Source: Lacinutrix neustonica (GTDB taxonomy: Bacteria; Bacteroidota; Bacteroidia; Flavobacteriales; Flavobacteriaceae). From it: a DNA stretch of 64,000 nucleotides. A program made the position numbers and the translations under genes. Of the stretch, positions 62,064-64,000 are shown in pieces; position 1 is the first letter of the stretch, and the number at the start of each line of letters is the position of its first letter. The stretch is taken from positions 434,001 to 498,000 of the forward strand of contig NZ_CP113088.1 of the NCBI RefSeq assembly GCF_026625145.1. The letters are read 5' to 3'. The notes under the pieces were generated by a model. The model worked only from the letters and a program-made list of their open reading frames with translations. It did no database searches and had not been told where the DNA came from.

Positions 62064-63131
62064 CTATTTTTTGAGTCGTTGTAACGTTTTTTTACGTTGA
62101 ACCTTCCCTGAAGCGGTTTCTATGAACGAATTGATATAGTAAATAACTTTTGGTTTCTCATGCTTACTTAATACATTAAAAGCTGAAGCATGAACACTTT
62201 CTTCTGCGCCTTCAACAACAAGAACAATACGTTCTCCAAGACTTGCATCTGGTTCTGAAGCAATAAAAAATCGCGACTCAATTTTTGAGTCTAACACATT
62301 TTCTATTTGTTCAGGATGTACTTTGATTCCTCCAGTATTGATAATATTATCTATTCTACCGAGCCACTCAAAAGTGGTGTTTGAGTGTAACTTGACCATA
62401 TCATTGGTCATTATTCTTTCTTTTGTAATCTGAGGCGCTTCAATAACGAGGCAATTTCTTTCGTCTTGAGTGATTGAAATATTAGGTAAGGTTTTAAACA
62501 CTGGCACTTCGCCCTTTTTTAAATGATTGATTTGCTTCACTGCGATGTGCGAAACAGTCTCTGTCATACCGTAGGTTTCGTAAATACTAGTTTTAAGCTC
62601 TTGTATTTTAAGTATTAACGCATTTGAAATTTTTGCTCCCCCAATAATCATTTGTGTGATATTATCAATCGCATCCATGGAGTGTTCAAGTTGCAGAGGC
62701 ACCATCGCAGCAAAGTCATATTGTTTATCTAAATCTATATGCAATTTCGATTTGGGTTCAATGCACTCGATTTCCAAACCTAAAATCATAGCTCTAACGA
62801 GCATCATTTTTCCTGCAATATAATGCGCTGGCAAACACAGTAATGCCCTATCACCTGGTTTCAATTTAAAGTAATCCCCAGTAGCAATAGCACTATTAAC
62901 CAGCGCTTGTTTGGGTATTTCTACAGTTTTTGGAAGACCTGTTGAGCCTGAGGTTTTCATTTGAATATGGGTATTGTTGTCTTGCCAGTCCAATAAAAAT
63001 TGTCCAATATGCTCCTCATAAACCTGCCCTTCTTTTACAAAACTATACCCCAGCTCCTTGAGGTCTTTAAAATTAAAATGTGTGCCGTTGAGTTTAAATC
63101 TATTATGAACTTTATTAAATGCTGGTGTCAC
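62064..63131 (-). CDS. menE: MenE-like AMP-binding ligase (o-succinylbenzoate-CoA ligase)
   Basis: A 355-residue adenylate-forming enzyme, short for the family but usual for Bacteroidota MenE. P-loop-like motif MKTSGSTGLPKTVEI, then LPAHYIAGKMMLVRA, YETYGMTETVSHIAVK, GRIDNIINTGGIKVHPEQIE and the C-terminal Lys in ETASGKVQRKKTL. It would activate o-succinylbenzoate with CoA in menaquinone synthesis. The only good start is a GTG at 63131, which overlaps the CPBP gene by 17 bases. No other menaquinone gene is visible here. Confidence 0.8.
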   Translation of the reverse strand: MTPAFNKVHNRFKLNGTHFNFKDLKELGYSFVKEGQVYEEHIGQFLLDWQDNNTHIQMKTSGSTGLPKTVEIPKQALVNSAIATGDYFKLKPGDRALLCLPAHYIAGKMMLVRAMILGLEIECIEPKSKLHIDLDKQYDFAAMVPLQLEHSMDAIDNITQMIIGGAKISNALILKIQELKTSIYETYGMTETVSHIAVKQINHLKKGEVPVFKTLPNISITQDERNCLVIEAPQITKERIMTNDMVKLHSNTTFEWLGRIDNIINTGGIKVHPEQIENVLDSKIESRFFIASEPDASLGERIVLVVEGAEESVHASAFNVLSKHEKPKVIYYINSFIETASGKVQRKKTLQRLKK

Positions 63132-64000
63132 TTTCTATAATTTTATAGTCTTCACTTGCTGGCACTTCAATTTTCCCAAATAATTTTTCTTTCCAGTGGG
63201 TCCATTTATATACTTTTCCAAAGATAAAAAGGAGAATAGGAAAAATAATGAACACGGGTAATGCCAAATCAACAAATTCTAAAGCAGGTTCTGCGGTATC
63301 TTTTAATATAGAATGCGTTTGAAAGGCCGTCCAATTTGCTGTCACTAGAAGTGCTGTAAATAAGTTGTTCGCCGCATGAAATCCTAAAGCCAACTCCATG
63401 CCGTCATCCATAAGTGTAATGATACCTAAAAACAGACCGGTACCTATGTAGTAGATCATAATGGCGTACCCCAATTTTTCAACTTCCGGATTTGCGATGT
63501 GGAGCATTCCAAAAATAAGAGATGTTAATAATAGTGGAAACCATCTATTCTTGGCAAGTGTACCAAACCCCTGCATTAAATACCCTCTAAAAATATATTC
63601 CTCTAAACTGGTTTGTATAGGGATTAACACAATAGCTATTATGGCTAAAATAATAAACCTATTAAGTTCAAAATTATACTCGTATCCCTCCGGGTTCATA
63701 TAGTAATCTGCCAAAACCAGTCCCGAAGAAATAATGCCCCAAAAAAAGAAAGCAAACCAAATGCGTTTCCAGTCTATTTTTTTCCGGCGGTAGTTAATGA
63801 AACTAGCGTTTGCTTATGAAGCGTTTTTACAATGATAAACAGCCCGGCCAAACCAAAAGCAAAAGAAATAAGTAATAAGAAGAGGTTTAAATTGGGCTCT
63901 AATAGTCCCATTAGATCATTTTGGTTCAATGCTGTTAAATCTTTACCGTCCTTAAAGGCTTTAAAAAACACAGCTAAAGTAAAGGGAACCTGCCCTATAA
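63115..64000 (-). CDS. CPBP family intramembrane protease (5' end beyond window; one frame lesion)
   Basis: A membrane protein of the CPBP (CaaX protease and bacteriocin-processing) group. The sequence in the window begins in the hydrophobic region VPFTLAVFFKAFKDGKDL and runs to IIESDTSI. Catalytic motifs are SLEEYIFRGYLMQ (EExxxR), FGMLHIANP and FHAANNLFTALLV (HxxxN). Near 63785 the gene strand reads GCCGGAAAAAAATAG where GCCAGAAAA is expected (TTARKKIDWKRIWF); repair joins the two parts. Further residues lie upstream of base 64000. Confidence 0.82.

Noticed and set aside
3798..63785. Widespread programmed ribosomal frameshifting as the reason for the breaks
   Set aside because: Lesions include insertions, losses and in-frame stops in both strands and share a DNA pentamer, not a slippery heptamer; only prfB has a known recoding site.
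1..64000. tRNA, rRNA, CRISPR arrays, prophage or insertion sequences
   Set aside because: I saw no cloverleaf or rRNA sequence, no regular spacer arrays, and no integrase, transposase or phage structural genes. Small RNAs cannot be excluded by eye.

Overview
The window is a low-GC chromosomal segment from a member of the Bacteroidota, most likely a marine Flavobacteriaceae. The evidence is AT-rich sequence, promoters with a TAnnTTTG -7 element, and lineage-typical families: DUF3667, DUF4834, CAL67264-type membrane protein, YfhO, CarboxypepD_reg/TonB-plug domains, ScfR-type regulator, and an adjacent CapA/CapB-like pair. No rRNA, tRNA, CRISPR array, phage or insertion sequence was seen. Both ends cut genes: uvrA lacks its 5' part at base 1, and a CPBP protease lacks its 5' part at base 64000.

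Layout. 1-6.3 kb: uvrA end, DUF3667 protein, two paralogous secreted repeat proteins each behind a sigma-54-like promoter, an SDR, and a half-length helicase-like gene. 6.3-11.9 kb: minus-strand cell-surface operon (DUF4834, YfhO, glycosyltransferase, flippase). 12-14.1 kb: outer-membrane transporter-like protein and a GNAT-like protein. 14.2-16.6 kb: two PLP enzymes resembling the sulfonolipid (capnine) pair CapA/CapB. 16.7-23.6 kb: oligopeptidase B, YbaB/EbfC, metzincin-like protein, a large repeat protein with an OmpA end, threonine aldolase. 23.7-31.1 kb: prfB with its programmed frameshift, tandem ArsC-like proteins, TonB receptor, LpxR-like protein, fumC. 31.2-38.2 kb: Crp/Fnr regulator, hutI and hutG, GNAT, ScfR-type regulator. 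38.3-49.8 kb: a minus-strand cluster around an AAA+ ATPase with membrane, coiled-coil and unrecognised partners; this is the best candidate for an undescribed system. 50-58.4 kb: MBL hydrolase, EttA, a FMN reductase/MarR/pirin operon, acyl-CoA carboxylase beta with an MFS carrier, DoxX. 58.5-64 kb: a VIT-VWA-TonB-plug-TPR-DUF2135 fusion, MenE-like ligase, CPBP protease.

About twenty genes look broken by frameshifts or stops. Reading the joins one by one, almost every lesion lies at a CCAGA (or TCTGG) site: an extra G, a lost A, CCGTA in its place, and so on. Restoring CCAGA gives an uninterrupted, family-consistent protein with a whole number of codons. This looks like a sequence-context-specific reading error, possibly caused by a modified base, and not gene decay. 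I therefore annotate these as single genes and name the lesion in each entry.
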